From positions 1-64,000 of the forward strand of contig JAEXOR010000050.1 of the NCBI GenBank assembly GCA_023439185.1: 64,000 bases of DNA. The letters are read 5' to 3'. Positions 25,160 through 33,920 of the stretch are shown one piece after another. The position numbers were made by a program, and so were the translations under genes. The stretch's first letter is position 1. Each line of letters starts with the position of its first letter. This DNA comes from Bacillota bacterium. Its GTDB lineage: Bacteria > Bacillota > Desulfotomaculia > Desulfotomaculales > Desulfallaceae. Under the pieces are notes generated by a model that was not told the origin of the DNA, searched no databases, and saw only the letters and a program-made list of their open reading frames with translations.

Positions 25160-25225
25160 CCCGAGGGGCCGGGAGGCTTCATCTGTGGGGGGGAACCCAT
25201 TGAAAGCCGTCCCGTGCCGCTCGGG
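25160..25225 (-). terminator. Long imperfect hairpin with minus-strand T-run (structured RNA or attenuator)
   Basis: Nested arms CCCGAG/CTCGGG, GGC/GCC, GGGA/TCCC, GGCTT/AAAGCC and TGGG/CCCA pair in order across 66 bp. On the minus strand the helix is followed by GGGTTTTT (plus-strand A at 25155-25159). It lies 83 bp upstream of the 171-residue gene. It could be a leader attenuator, a small RNA or a terminator for antisense transcripts. The rest of the 358-bp gap shows nothing recognisable. Confidence 0.5.
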
Positions 25226-25435
25226 CAAAAATAAGCGGTTCAAATAGTGTTTATAATTATTTCGGCTTTTAATTCAATTTTCCTTTTACCCGGGCTATAT
25301 TATATTCAGAATTTTTTAACTGATTGCCGGCAAAAATGAAAAAACATTCAAAATTTAGCGTCGTTAAGAGGGTAAATATGGCACTATGTCGAATAGCATC
25401 AAAAATATTACACTATTTATACCAGAGGTGATCCC

Positions 25436-26266
25436 GTGAGCGAATTAAACAACTTGCAGATGATTGTCCAACTGCTCCCGTACTTGCGTCAAATGATCGG
25501 CGAGGATTGCGGCCTTGGCGTTACCGACCTGGAAAAATTCCTGTATAACGCCAACGGTAAATTAAATTTACCGGTTAAGGCCGGTGATCCAATCAAGACA
25601 GGCACCATAACCGAAGCCGTTATCAAATCCGGTCAAACGTTAACAAAACGGGTGCCCAAGGAAGTGCTGGGCGATCCGTATGTCGGGATGGGCATCCCCG
25701 TGCGTGGCGACGACGACCGGCTGCTTGGCGTTCTGACCATCATCAAGCCCATTGATGTTCAGGAAAAGGTCAGCGTAATGGCGGAGGAACTGAGCAAATC
25801 CATGGAAAACATCGCCACGGTCAGCAGCGGCCTGATGAGCTCCTCGGAACAACTGGCCGCCACCGCGCAGGAACTGGCCGAAAATACCACCGGCATTGAG
25901 AAGGACATCAGGGAAATGGATACCGTGATCGCCCTGATTAAAGAAGTATCCGATCAAACTCACCTGCTGGGCCTTAACGCGGCCATTGAAGCGGCCCGGG
26001 CCGGCGAACACGGGCGCGGCTTCAACGTGGTGGCCGGAGAAATACGCAAGCTGGCCGCCAAAACACATAATTCGGTGCAGGAAATCGGCGGTAAGTTGAA
26101 GCACATCCAGGAAACCATGCTGGGATTCACCACCCAGACCCACGAAATATCCGCGGTTTCCGAGGAACAGGCGGCGTCCACCGAAGAAATTACCGCCAGC
26201 ATGCAGAAAATTGAATCCATGGCTGAAGACCTGGCCGGTCTTTCCGAAGAGCTGCTTAAGCTCTAA
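25436..26266 (+). CDS. Soluble methyl-accepting chemotaxis-like protein
   Basis: 276 residues, GTG start at 25436 with AGAGGTGAT upstream. There is no TM segment. An N-terminal ligand-type domain (about 1-105; GVTDLEKFLYNANGKLNLPVKAGDPIK, YVGMGIPVRGDDDRLLGVLTIIKP) is followed by a short MCP signalling hairpin whose tip is DQTHLLGLNAAIEAARAGEHGRGFNVVAGEIRKLA. It should couple to CheA/CheW in the cytosol and sense an intracellular cue. The 3' end overlaps the convergent MFS gene by 11 bp. Confidence 0.85.
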   Translation: MSELNNLQMIVQLLPYLRQMIGEDCGLGVTDLEKFLYNANGKLNLPVKAGDPIKTGTITEAVIKSGQTLTKRVPKEVLGDPYVGMGIPVRGDDDRLLGVLTIIKPIDVQEKVSVMAEELSKSMENIATVSSGLMSSSEQLAATAQELAENTTGIEKDIREMDTVIALIKEVSDQTHLLGLNAAIEAARAGEHGRGFNVVAGEIRKLAAKTHNSVQEIGGKLKHIQETMLGFTTQTHEISAVSEEQAASTEEITASMQKIESMAEDLAGLSEELLKL

Positions 26267-27464
26267 AGCCGGCGGCGGGATACTGTTTCCGGGACGAGTC
26301 CTTCCTGCCGTGCAGGATGTAATATAGAAATATGCTCGCAAATATCGCAGCGGCCAGCGTCAGATACAGGCCGCGGAAACTTACCACGGGGATGATGTAC
26401 CCCAGCAATAAAGGTCCAATCCCCACTCCCCCGTCCAGGCCGATAAAAAAGGTTGCCGTAGCCAGTCCGACACGGTGCTGGGGCGATTCCCGTACGGCAA
26501 CGGCCTGGCTGCAGGATGTCAGGGTCCCATACCCAAGACCGCTGACGGCGCCCGCCAGTAAAAGCGTGTATCCGAAATGGACCCGGCTGAGAAACAGCAA
26601 ACCCAGCGCGAAAATAATCAGCGCCGGATAAATCACCCAATTAGCCCCCCGGTGATCATATAACCGGCCGGTGAACGGCCTGGAAATAAGGATAAACGAG
26701 GCAAAGACAATAAAGAAGAAACTGGCCGTCTCGATTAAACCTATTTCTCTGGCGTATGACGTTAAAAAAGACAGGATGCCGGAAAAGGCGAAACCGACGA
26801 TGAATATAATAATTGCAATGGGGATGGCTTTGATTTCCAAAAAATTACTGAATTTTAAACTTTTCATTGCTTCAAGCTGTTCCCGGTTAAACTTTACTTC
26901 CGGGATATAAGAAAATAACGAGATCAGCAAACTGATCGTGGCAAAAAAGGCGCAAACCACAAACATCATCGTATAATTAGCCTGCTGACTTACCAAAATA
27001 CCCAAAAACGGACCAATGGCCATGGCCAGGGTGGCGCTCATGGTAAAATAACTGGTACCTTCCCCCAACCGCGCCCGCGGGATAATACTCATTACTATAG
27101 TCGCCATTGCGGTGGCGGCGGCGCCAAAAGCCGCTCCGTGAACAAACCGGACCAACAGCAGCAGGTCCAGGTTCTCCACCACCACGAAGTACAACAGCGA
27201 AGCCAGCAAAAATAAAACCAGCCCGCTGAAAAGCATCCTTTTGCGTCCGATCCTTTCTATATACCGCCCCGCGAAAAGACGGAAAGTCAGCGTACCGACA
27301 ATAAATATACCGGAAGCCATTCCGGCCTTGCCTGGCGAAGCGTTGAATTCCTCAATGGCATATACCGCCATATTGCTCATTAACAATAAAAAGGTTAAAG
27401 CCAGAAAAAAATTTGCCGCGCTAATAATTACAAAATCCTTGGTCCACAGTTTCGGTTCCGCCAT
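26256..27464 (-). CDS. MFS transporter
   Basis: 402 residues with 12 predicted TM helices. The loop 2-3 motif is seen as GRYIERIGRKRMLFSG. Family features resemble YfcJ-like or multidrug H+ antiporters (drug/arabinose efflux class), but the substrate is not readable. GGGGGT lies before the ATG at 27464. It follows the MATE gene by 15 bp on the same strand, so both exporters are co-transcribed. Confidence 0.88.
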   Translation of the reverse strand: MAEPKLWTKDFVIISAANFFLALTFLLLMSNMAVYAIEEFNASPGKAGMASGIFIVGTLTFRLFAGRYIERIGRKRMLFSGLVLFLLASLLYFVVVENLDLLLLVRFVHGAAFGAAATAMATIVMSIIPRARLGEGTSYFTMSATLAMAIGPFLGILVSQQANYTMMFVVCAFFATISLLISLFSYIPEVKFNREQLEAMKSLKFSNFLEIKAIPIAIIIFIVGFAFSGILSFLTSYAREIGLIETASFFFIVFASFILISRPFTGRLYDHRGANWVIYPALIIFALGLLFLSRVHFGYTLLLAGAVSGLGYGTLTSCSQAVAVRESPQHRVGLATATFFIGLDGGVGIGPLLLGYIIPVVSFRGLYLTLAAAIFASIFLYYILHGRKDSSRKQYPAAGFRA

Positions 27465-27479
27465 TCTGCATTACCCCCG

Positions 27480-28844
27480 TCAAACATTACCCACCGCCCG
27501 TCGAGGCAGTTTTTTCATTTCCAGATAAATAATAATCCCCGTCAGAATCACCGACAGGCCGTCGGCAATGGGCGCCGTTCTCCAGATGCCGTCAATACCC
27601 CAAAAACGCGGCAGAATCAAAAGCAGCGGGATAAACAGCAGCACCTGTCTGGACAGGCTCAGGATGGTGGACTGGATAGGCTTACCCACCGCCTGAAAAT
27701 AGGTGGAACATAAAATTTGAAACGCCAGCACCGGCAGCATGGCGAAAAGAACCAGCATGGCCCGGGAGGTCATCTGCGTAAGGGCGTAATTATCCTTGCT
27801 GAACAGACCCACAATTTGCTCCGGCCAGAGATGAATAACCAGGTAAAAAACCAAACAAACGCAGGTACCGGCGATCACCGCCTTGCGCAGGGCCTCCCTG
27901 ACCCGGTCAAATTGCCTGGCTCCGTAGTTATAGCCAATCAGCGGCTGGACGCCCTGGCTGATACCGATCAAAGGCATAAACAGCAAAGTGGATATACTCA
28001 TCATAATCCCCAGGGCGGCAAGAGCCATGTCCCCGCCGTAGGCCACCAGGGCGTTGTTTAAAAGCGTCTGTTGAACACTGTTGGCAATCTGCATGGCAAA
28101 GGGAGCAAAACCGATGGAAACAATGCTGATCAGGATGGGCAGCCGCAGTCTGAAGCTTGCCGGCCTGATCTGAATCAAGCTGCGGCCCGACAGGTAATAA
28201 TACAGCACCAGAAACGCCGAAACACCCTGACCGGATATCGTGGCCAGCGCCGAGCCTTTTATCCCCAGCCCCAGTTTAAAGATAAAGATATAGTTTAAAA
28301 TCACATTAATAACCGCGCCGGTGATTTGCGTCATCATGGCGTAGGTGGGATTGCCCTCGGCCCTGATAAAGTTGTTCATCCCCATGCTGATGGAACCGAA
28401 TACCGAACCGAGCATGATAATATGGGTAAAATCGATGGCGTAGGGTAAAACTTCATCACTGGCGCCGAATATCCTTAAAACCGGCTCGGCAAAAAACAAA
28501 TAGCCGGCGGTTAAGAACAGCGGCAGGATAATCATCATCGCTATGCCGTTGCCGGTTACTGTTTCGGCTTCTTCTTTCTTTTGTTCCCCCAGGCGCAAAG
28601 AAATCAAAGCCGTGGTCCCAATGCCGATTAGTATTGAAACGCCGATCATAACCAGCATAATGGGAAACGCCACCGTTATGGCGGCTATGGCAATATCGCC
28701 GACCCCGCGGCCGACAAAAATTCTGTCTACAATATTATACAGCGCGTGCACCAGCATGCCGATAATAGCAGGTAAGGAAAACTTCCAGAGCAGGCTGCCG
28801 ATTTTTCCGTCCCGCATTCCAATATCACGTTTGTCACGTTCCAT
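27480..28844 (-). CDS. MATE family efflux transporter
   Basis: 454 residues with 12 TM helices in two similar halves. The N-terminus (GSLLWKFSLPAIIGMLVHALYNIVDRIFVGRGVG) and the mid-protein segment with PLIGISQGVQPLIGYNYGAR are characteristic of the MepA/NorM type. It would export cationic compounds against H+ or Na+. It is the first gene of a two-exporter operon with the MFS gene. Confidence 0.92.
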   Translation of the reverse strand: MERDKRDIGMRDGKIGSLLWKFSLPAIIGMLVHALYNIVDRIFVGRGVGDIAIAAITVAFPIMLVMIGVSILIGIGTTALISLRLGEQKKEEAETVTGNGIAMMIILPLFLTAGYLFFAEPVLRIFGASDEVLPYAIDFTHIIMLGSVFGSISMGMNNFIRAEGNPTYAMMTQITGAVINVILNYIFIFKLGLGIKGSALATISGQGVSAFLVLYYYLSGRSLIQIRPASFRLRLPILISIVSIGFAPFAMQIANSVQQTLLNNALVAYGGDMALAALGIMMSISTLLFMPLIGISQGVQPLIGYNYGARQFDRVREALRKAVIAGTCVCLVFYLVIHLWPEQIVGLFSKDNYALTQMTSRAMLVLFAMLPVLAFQILCSTYFQAVGKPIQSTILSLSRQVLLFIPLLLILPRFWGIDGIWRTAPIADGLSVILTGIIIYLEMKKLPRRAVGNV

Positions 28845-28914
28845 CCACTTATCGCCTCACATATCTTTCTGAATGTTACCACAGCGGGACCCCCGGCGCA
28901 ACCGAATAAAAAAA

Positions 28915-28929
28915 TGACGTTTTTCGTCA
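28915..28929. repeat. Small palindrome TGACG-TTTTT-CGTCA
   Basis: Five-bp arms sit in the divergent region between the MATE gene and the riboswitch-controlled MCP gene. It may be an operator; no assignment is possible. Confidence 0.4.
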
Positions 28930-28985
28930 AAATTAGATAGATTTTTTAAAACAATTAAGGTAAAATATAGCAAGATTTAACTCCA

Positions 28986-29082
28986 GGGTTTGGTAAAAAT
29001 ATTTAAAAAACCGGGCAAACCGCTCGAAAGAACGGGGCGCAAAGCCATGGACCTAAAGCTTACGCTATGGTTGCCAGGCCGC
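28986..29082 (+). ncRNA. Cyclic di-GMP-I (GEMM) riboswitch
   Basis: The aptamer core is clear: GGGCAAACC, the GAAA-tetraloop hairpin CCGCTC-GAAA-GAACGG, the conserved GGCGCAAAGCC, and the second hairpin CCATGG...CCTAAA...CTATGG (tetraloop receptor arm). P1 forms from GGTTTGGTAA (28987-28996) and TTGCCAGGCC (29071-29080) with wobble pairs. The 3' strand CAGGCCGC (29075-29082) also pairs with GCGGCCTG (29109-29116) of the terminator. Ligand binding should therefore favour the terminator and turn the MCP gene off. Confidence 0.88.
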
Positions 29083-29108
29083 TTGAATAGTAAGTTTATT
29101 TGGTGACA

Positions 29109-29134
29109 GCGGCCTGTGTGTTTGGCCGTTTTTT
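29109..29134 (+). terminator. Riboswitch expression-platform terminator
   Basis: CGGCC (29110-29114) pairs with GGCCG (29124-29128), followed by six T. Its left arm is complementary to the 3' strand of riboswitch P1. Confidence 0.78.
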
Positions 29135-29224
29135 GTATTTTTTAAAAGGCAAAGGAGGTAGAAAGAAAGATATTCAAAACGCATGTTTTTTTAACAGCAC
29201 ATTAAAGGGGAGGAGTTAGGGGTT

Positions 29225-31078
29225 TTGAACAGTCTAAGGATCAAATTAATGTTCATCATTGTAATTGTTACAGCTGTCGCACTTGGTACCGTATCTTACA
29301 TTAACTACGACAAGGCGTCGGGCATCCTTGAAGACCAACTGACCGGCACGGCGGTGAGTAATGCGGAATATAACGCCGCAATGGTAAATGAATGGCTGGA
29401 TGGTATTGTCAGCGAAGTTAAGACCATGGCGGCAATCCCGGATATTCAGAGCGCGGAGCCCGAACGCTGTCGCCCGGTTTTAAAACAGATACTTGGAAAC
29501 CATCCTGATTATGAAGATGCTTTCGCAGCCGACAAACAGGGCAATACTTACCCCGCATTAACAGAAAGTGTTGTTCAAACCGGCGACCGGGAATATTTTC
29601 AAAAATCTATTCAGGGAGAGGAATTTGTTATTTATGGCCCTGTGGTCAGCAGAGTAACCGGCAACCAAATTATTACGGTGGCGGCTCCGACATATAAGGA
29701 CGGCTCGTCCACGCCCACCGGCGTAACCGGAGTTATGATATCGCTGGCTTACCTGCAGGAGCTGGCCGAGGGGATGCGGTTAAACGGCTACGGGTACGGG
29801 CTAATCCAGAATACGGATATGACCACCATCGCCCACCACAATGACGAGTATTTAGGCAATAATACCATTTTGGAAACGGGCGACGACCGGTTGAAACACC
29901 TTTTCGAACTGATGAGGGAAAAAGAAACGGGGCATGGGACTTATACCTACCAAGGCGTGGAGAAGATAATGGCCTACGCCCCGGTGGAACTAACCGGCTG
30001 GTCGGTGGCCCAGACCGCCGACGTGGCTGAGATTATGTCGCCCTTAAGCGCCATTCGCAGCGCCAATGTGTCGGTGATTATTGTGGCCATGATCGTCATG
30101 GTGATAGCGGCCCTGCTGATTGCCGGTTTTATAGCCAAGCCCATTGTCCGCCTCAGCAAAGTCGCCGAAGCGGTGGCGGCCGGAGACTTAACCCACCGCA
30201 TAGATGCCCGCAGAAGCAATGATGAAATCGGCGTCCTGAACGCTTCCTTCGGCAAGATGGTGGAAAATTTAAAAACCATGATCGGAGACGTCCGGAAAAA
30301 CGCCGAACAACTGGTTGCCCACAGCCAGGACCTGGCCGCCTCCAGCGAAGAGGTAAGCGCGACCATTGAGGAAATAGCCAGCACCACCAACGAGGTGGCG
30401 GCCACCTCGGCTCAGGGAGCGGAAAACGCGGAAGCCGCGGCCATGGAATCCGAACAGATGCGCCAGGTAGCCGAGAAGGGCGACCAGGCCGTCAAGGAAA
30501 CCGTGGATAAAATCAGCTTCATCGCCACCAGTACCCAGAACATGGCCAATAGCATCCAAAACCTGGGTGAGCAATCCAACAAAATCGGCGATATTATCAA
30601 CGCCATTACCAACATCGCGGATCAAACCAACCTCCTGGCTTTAAACGCCGCCATTGAGGCGGCCCGGGCCGGGGACCACGGCCGCGGGTTTGCGGTAGTG
30701 GCGGAGGAAGTGCGCAAACTGGCCGAACAGTCGGCGGGCGCCGCCAATGAAATTACCGGGTTAATCAAGGAAATTCAGGACAGTGTTGAAGAAGCCATCA
30801 GCGCGATGAAACTCGGCAATAAAGAGGTAAGCGAAGGCGTGCAGGTTGCCGGCAACGCCGGGGCTTCACTGCAGCAAATCATCGAAGCGGTGGAAAAAAA
30901 CATGTTAATGATGGAGGACATCACCACCGGTGCCAAACAGGCCAACGACGGCACCCAGCAGCTTACCGCCGCCAGCGAGCAAATCGCTTCCACCGTGCAG
31001 CAGGTATCCGGCTCCGCCCAGGACCTGGCCAATATTGCCACTGATCTGCAGAAAGCCCTGGCCAGATTCAAGGTCTAA
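29225..31078 (+). CDS. Methyl-accepting chemotaxis protein (dCache, HAMP, MCP)
   Basis: 617 residues, start TTG 29225 after a GGGGAGGAG stretch. TM1 is at about 8-28, a dCache-type extracellular sensor at about 35-270 (SVVQTGDREYFQKSIQGEEFVIYGP, typical amino-acid/carboxylate-binding fold), TM2 at about 285-305, HAMP at about 306-360, and the MCP signalling domain to the end with hairpin tip DQTNLLALNAAIEAARAGDHGRGFAVVAEEVRKLAEQS. It senses an outside ligand and controls CheA. The c-di-GMP riboswitch upstream ties its expression to the motile state. A strong terminator follows. Confidence 0.93.
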   Translation: MNSLRIKLMFIIVIVTAVALGTVSYINYDKASGILEDQLTGTAVSNAEYNAAMVNEWLDGIVSEVKTMAAIPDIQSAEPERCRPVLKQILGNHPDYEDAFAADKQGNTYPALTESVVQTGDREYFQKSIQGEEFVIYGPVVSRVTGNQIITVAAPTYKDGSSTPTGVTGVMISLAYLQELAEGMRLNGYGYGLIQNTDMTTIAHHNDEYLGNNTILETGDDRLKHLFELMREKETGHGTYTYQGVEKIMAYAPVELTGWSVAQTADVAEIMSPLSAIRSANVSVIIVAMIVMVIAALLIAGFIAKPIVRLSKVAEAVAAGDLTHRIDARRSNDEIGVLNASFGKMVENLKTMIGDVRKNAEQLVAHSQDLAASSEEVSATIEEIASTTNEVAATSAQGAENAEAAAMESEQMRQVAEKGDQAVKETVDKISFIATSTQNMANSIQNLGEQSNKIGDIINAITNIADQTNLLALNAAIEAARAGDHGRGFAVVAEEVRKLAEQSAGAANEITGLIKEIQDSVEEAISAMKLGNKEVSEGVQVAGNAGASLQQIIEAVEKNMLMMEDITTGAKQANDGTQQLTAASEQIASTVQQVSGSAQDLANIATDLQKALARFKV

Positions 31079-31109
31079 GCATAAATATCTATTCTGCCGG
31101 AGCAATCTA

Positions 31110-31149
31110 AAAGCACCCCTGCAGGCCGTCGGCCTACAGGGGTGCTTTT
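31110..31149 (+). terminator. Strong terminator after MCP gene (repeat family)
   Basis: AAAGCACCCCTG (31110-31121) pairs with CAGGGGTGCTTT (31137-31148) with an inner AGGCCG/CGGCCT pairing, then TTTT. A near copy occurs at 37067-37104. Confidence 0.88.
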
Positions 31150-31160
31150 GTGATTACATA

Positions 31161-31700
31161 TCAGAATGAAGGCGGCGTAATGGCGGTTACCGCCACATAC
31201 AGATCCGGGCCGGGATTATACGTCCGGTGCGCCACCTTTTGGGGAATATAAATGCTGTCCCCGGTTTCCAGCAGCACGGAGCCGTTTTCAAACTCAAAGC
31301 TGGCCTGGCCCGAAATGACGAAGGTGCATTCCTCGCCGATATGGGATAACAGCTCGGGAGCGCTGTACTCGCCCGCCTCCACTTCCCAGTAGATCATTTC
31401 CAGTTGTCCGCTGACATCGGGGGTCAATAGCTGCAAGCTGATGGCCGTTTCCGAAGCCTTGAAGGTTTTACGCTCATTCTTTCTGATCACGTTCTCCCGG
31501 AAATCATTTTCCTGCAGCAGAAAGGAAAACACCGGCCTGTCCAGAGCTTTGCTGATTTTACGCAGCGCGGTTAAAGAAGGCTCGATTTTGCCAAGCTCAA
31601 CCTGGCTCAGGTAACTGATGGAAAGCCCGGTTTTATCCGCCAGCTCTTTTAACTTCAGCTTTTTGTTCTTTCTTACTTTACGAATCGTATTACCAAGCAT
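31161..31700 (-). CDS. XRE-family regulator with C-terminal cupin
   Basis: 179 residues. The helix-turn-helix is at about 8-62 (LKELADKTGLSISYLSQVELGKIEPSLTALRKISKAL). A cupin barrel follows at about 105-175 (GEECTFVISGQASFEFENGSVLLETGDSIYIPQKVAHRTYNPG), which binds a small ligand or metal. This HTH-cupin class typically controls small-molecule uptake or degradation operons. It is encoded last on the strand of the 5-oxoprolinase/biotin carboxylase operon (76 bp after the DUF1097 gene), so that operon is the likely target; 5-oxoproline or a related compound as ligand is inference. Confidence 0.85.
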   Translation of the reverse strand: MLGNTIRKVRKNKKLKLKELADKTGLSISYLSQVELGKIEPSLTALRKISKALDRPVFSFLLQENDFRENVIRKNERKTFKASETAISLQLLTPDVSGQLEMIYWEVEAGEYSAPELLSHIGEECTFVISGQASFEFENGSVLLETGDSIYIPQKVAHRTYNPGPDLYVAVTAITPPSF

Positions 31701-31776
31701 TTTATAAACATCAACCTTTAAAGTTTCTTATGCGGCAACTATACTCAGTAATACGACATTTTCTTGCATTTTCCTT

Positions 31777-32304
31777 CTACATGCTGGCATCTTCACTTTT
31801 CTTCTCTCCGGCGCCGGGAAAGGTAAAGTAAATGCTCAGGTAACCAAACACCGGTCCCAGCAGGTTGGCGATGACACTGAAAGCCAGGGCAATCAGGATA
31901 TCCGTTTCGGCGGCACCGGATTTGCTGAAAAACCCTCCGTAGTAAGTGGCGAATACGCAGGAGTACCCGTTAAAGGCCGCCAGTCCGCAGCTGGTGGCCG
32001 GTATCCTCAGCACCAGCATCAGCAAAAATACCGAAATCAAAACCGCCAGCATCATCGCGGGCATCAGGGCCATGAAGCCCATAAAAGCGCCGATGAGCCA
32101 GATGCAGGCCGCCGCCAGGATGGCGCCAGCAATGGCCGGAGGGTAGACCATTTTAAACACCGCCGGGGTGGCCCCCAGGGCGAAGTACCAGGCCCAGGCG
32201 ATAAACAAAGCCCAAACCGGCAGCCCAATCTGCGGTATGGTAACCAGGCAGGATATGGCCGCCAGCACCGGCACTACGATTTCAACCGGTATGCGTGTTT
32301 TCAT
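31777..32304 (-). CDS. DUF1097 membrane protein
   Basis: 175 residues from the ATG at 32304, eight bases after GAGGTG; a longer in-frame reading starts inside accC and is not supported. About five hydrophobic helices fill the length, in the pattern of DUF1097 proteins. These are membrane proteins of unknown role that often sit with carboxylase or transporter genes. Ten bp separate it from accC, so it belongs to the pxp/acc operon and could transport its substrate; this is inference. Confidence 0.72.
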   Translation of the reverse strand: MKTRIPVEIVVPVLAAISCLVTIPQIGLPVWALFIAWAWYFALGATPAVFKMVYPPAIAGAILAAACIWLIGAFMGFMALMPAMMLAVLISVFLLMLVLRIPATSCGLAAFNGYSCVFATYYGGFFSKSGAAETDILIALAFSVIANLLGPVFGYLSIYFTFPGAGEKKSEDASM

Positions 32305-32314
32305 TAAAAACACC

Positions 32315-33673
32315 TCAATCCTGTTTTTTTTGCCTTTCCTCAATAAAAGAGGTATTAAAAATTCCGGCCAGGAATTCGGGACTGCCGATGATATCCAGGT
32401 TGGCGGGGATGGTTGTTTTAACCCCTTCAATCACCAGGCCGGACAGGGCGTCCTTCAGCCGCTGAACTGACTCCCGGCGGGAACCGCCCCAGGTAATTAC
32501 TTTGGCCAGGAGCGGATCGTAATAGGGCGGCACCGCGCAGCCCGCCTCCAGAGCATGATCGATCCGGAGATATCGCGGGTCTGCTTCCGGCAACCGCAGT
32601 TTGCTGACCGTCCCCGGCGACGGGAAGAAGGTCACCGGGTCCTCGGCGTAAACCCGCACTTCGACGGCGTGCCCGTTAAGCCGCACATCCTCCTGGGCCA
32701 GCCCGAGCTTTTGTCCGGCGGCAATCTCCAACTGGGTTTTCACGATGTCCAGTCCGGTAACGAATTCCGTCACCGGGTGCTCCACCTGCAGCCGGGCGTT
32801 GATCTCCATAAAATAATACTTTCCGTCGCCGGACCTCAAATATTCCACGGTGCCGGCCCCCTGGTAGCCCATCGCCCGGATCAGACTTTTGGTGTACCGG
32901 TATAGCTTCTCCCGGTCGGCTTCGGTCACCGCCGCCGACGGGGATTCCTCGATAATTTTCTGGTAGCGCCGCTGGATGGAGCATTCCCGCTCGCCCAGGC
33001 AGACCACATTACCGTAGTCATCCGCGATAAACTGAATTTCGATATGCCGCGGTTTGTTCACCTTAACCTCGATATAACAGTCGGGGGAAGCAAAGGCCAG
33101 CTGGCCGATGCGGGACAGTTTCTCGTAGGCCCGGGCCACCTGCCCCTGGCCGTGGGTACTGATCACCTCAATGCCTTTACCGCCGCCGCCCTTGTCCAGC
33201 TTGAGGATAATGGGGAATCCATACTGAAAACCGAACCGGCGGATCTCGTCGGCGTCCCGGACCGGTTGCACCGTGCCCGGCACCACCGGCACGTCAACCC
33301 CGGTGGCGGTTTCCCGGCAGCAGCACTTGGATTCAACGGCTTTCAGCACCGCCGGCGAAGGGCCCACCCAAGTCATCCCGGCTGCGGTGACAGCTTCGGC
33401 AAAGGCAGCGTTCTCGGATAAAAACCCGTACCCGGGGTGCACGGCGTCGGCGCCGGTATCTTTGGCCGCGGCAATGATTGCTTCTATGTTAAGATAGCTT
33501 TTCACGGGGTTGGCCGGACCGATCAGGCGGGCCGCACCGGCCTGCCGCAGGTAGGAGGCGTTTTGGTCGGCCTCGGAATAAACAGCCACCGTTTCAATGC
33601 CCAGGTCGCGGCAGGCTCTGATGATCCGGGGCACAATTTCCCCCCGGTTGGCGATTAAAAGTCTTTTAATCAT
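32315..33673 (-). CDS. accC: Biotin carboxylase (AccC-type)
   Basis: 452 residues from the ATG at 33673. Order: biotin carboxylase N-terminal domain (IKRLLIANRGEIVPRIIRACRDLGI), ATP-grasp (KLDKGGGGKGIEVI), central motif RECSIQRRYQK, MEINARLQVEHPVTE, and the C-terminal domain with GHAVEVRVYAEDP. It carboxylates biotin on the adjacent small carrier using ATP and bicarbonate. Here the context is 5-oxoprolinase genes rather than fatty-acid synthesis. In the segment normally reading MGDK, this protein has VESK followed by three consecutive cysteines; the Lys is retained. Start overlap: an in-frame TTG lies 21 bp upstream within accB. Confidence 0.92.
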   Translation of the reverse strand: MIKRLLIANRGEIVPRIIRACRDLGIETVAVYSEADQNASYLRQAGAARLIGPANPVKSYLNIEAIIAAAKDTGADAVHPGYGFLSENAAFAEAVTAAGMTWVGPSPAVLKAVESKCCCRETATGVDVPVVPGTVQPVRDADEIRRFGFQYGFPIILKLDKGGGGKGIEVISTHGQGQVARAYEKLSRIGQLAFASPDCYIEVKVNKPRHIEIQFIADDYGNVVCLGERECSIQRRYQKIIEESPSAAVTEADREKLYRYTKSLIRAMGYQGAGTVEYLRSGDGKYYFMEINARLQVEHPVTEFVTGLDIVKTQLEIAAGQKLGLAQEDVRLNGHAVEVRVYAEDPVTFFPSPGTVSKLRLPEADPRYLRIDHALEAGCAVPPYYDPLLAKVITWGGSRRESVQRLKDALSGLVIEGVKTTIPANLDIIGSPEFLAGIFNTSFIEERQKKQD

Positions 33674-33680
33674 CTTTAAC

Positions 33681-33902
33681 CTACTCGCATTCAAGGATAA
33701 TCATCGGTTTTTCCACTTCCATCTCGTCCCACTCGGCCACCAGGATCTTTTTAACCGTGCCGTCATAAGGCGAAAGGACGGAAAGCTCATTTTTCATGCA
33801 ATTAATCACGGCCACTTCTTGCCCATGGGAAACCTTGTCGCCCTCGTTGACCACCACCCGGGCCACCAGACCCGGCATGTGCGCGTTGACCGTCTTTTCC
33901 AT
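33681..33902 (-). CDS. accB: Biotin/lipoyl-attachment carrier protein (small BCCP)
   Basis: 73 residues, essentially only the biotinyl domain. The attachment motif is CMKNE, with Lys at about 37 and a Cys-Met-Lys in place of Ala-Met-Lys-Met. The surrounding segments MPGLVARVVVNEGDKVSHGQ and SPYDGTVKKILVAEWDEMEVEKPMIILE are typical barrel-sandwich halves. It would be biotinylated and carry CO2 from the biotin carboxylase encoded seven bp downstream to the partner KipA/PxpC subunits. GGAGGAGG precedes the ATG. Confidence 0.88.
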   Translation of the reverse strand: MEKTVNAHMPGLVARVVVNEGDKVSHGQEVAVINCMKNELSVLSPYDGTVKKILVAEWDEMEVEKPMIILECE

Positions 33903-33920
33903 CTTACAATCCTCCTCCGG

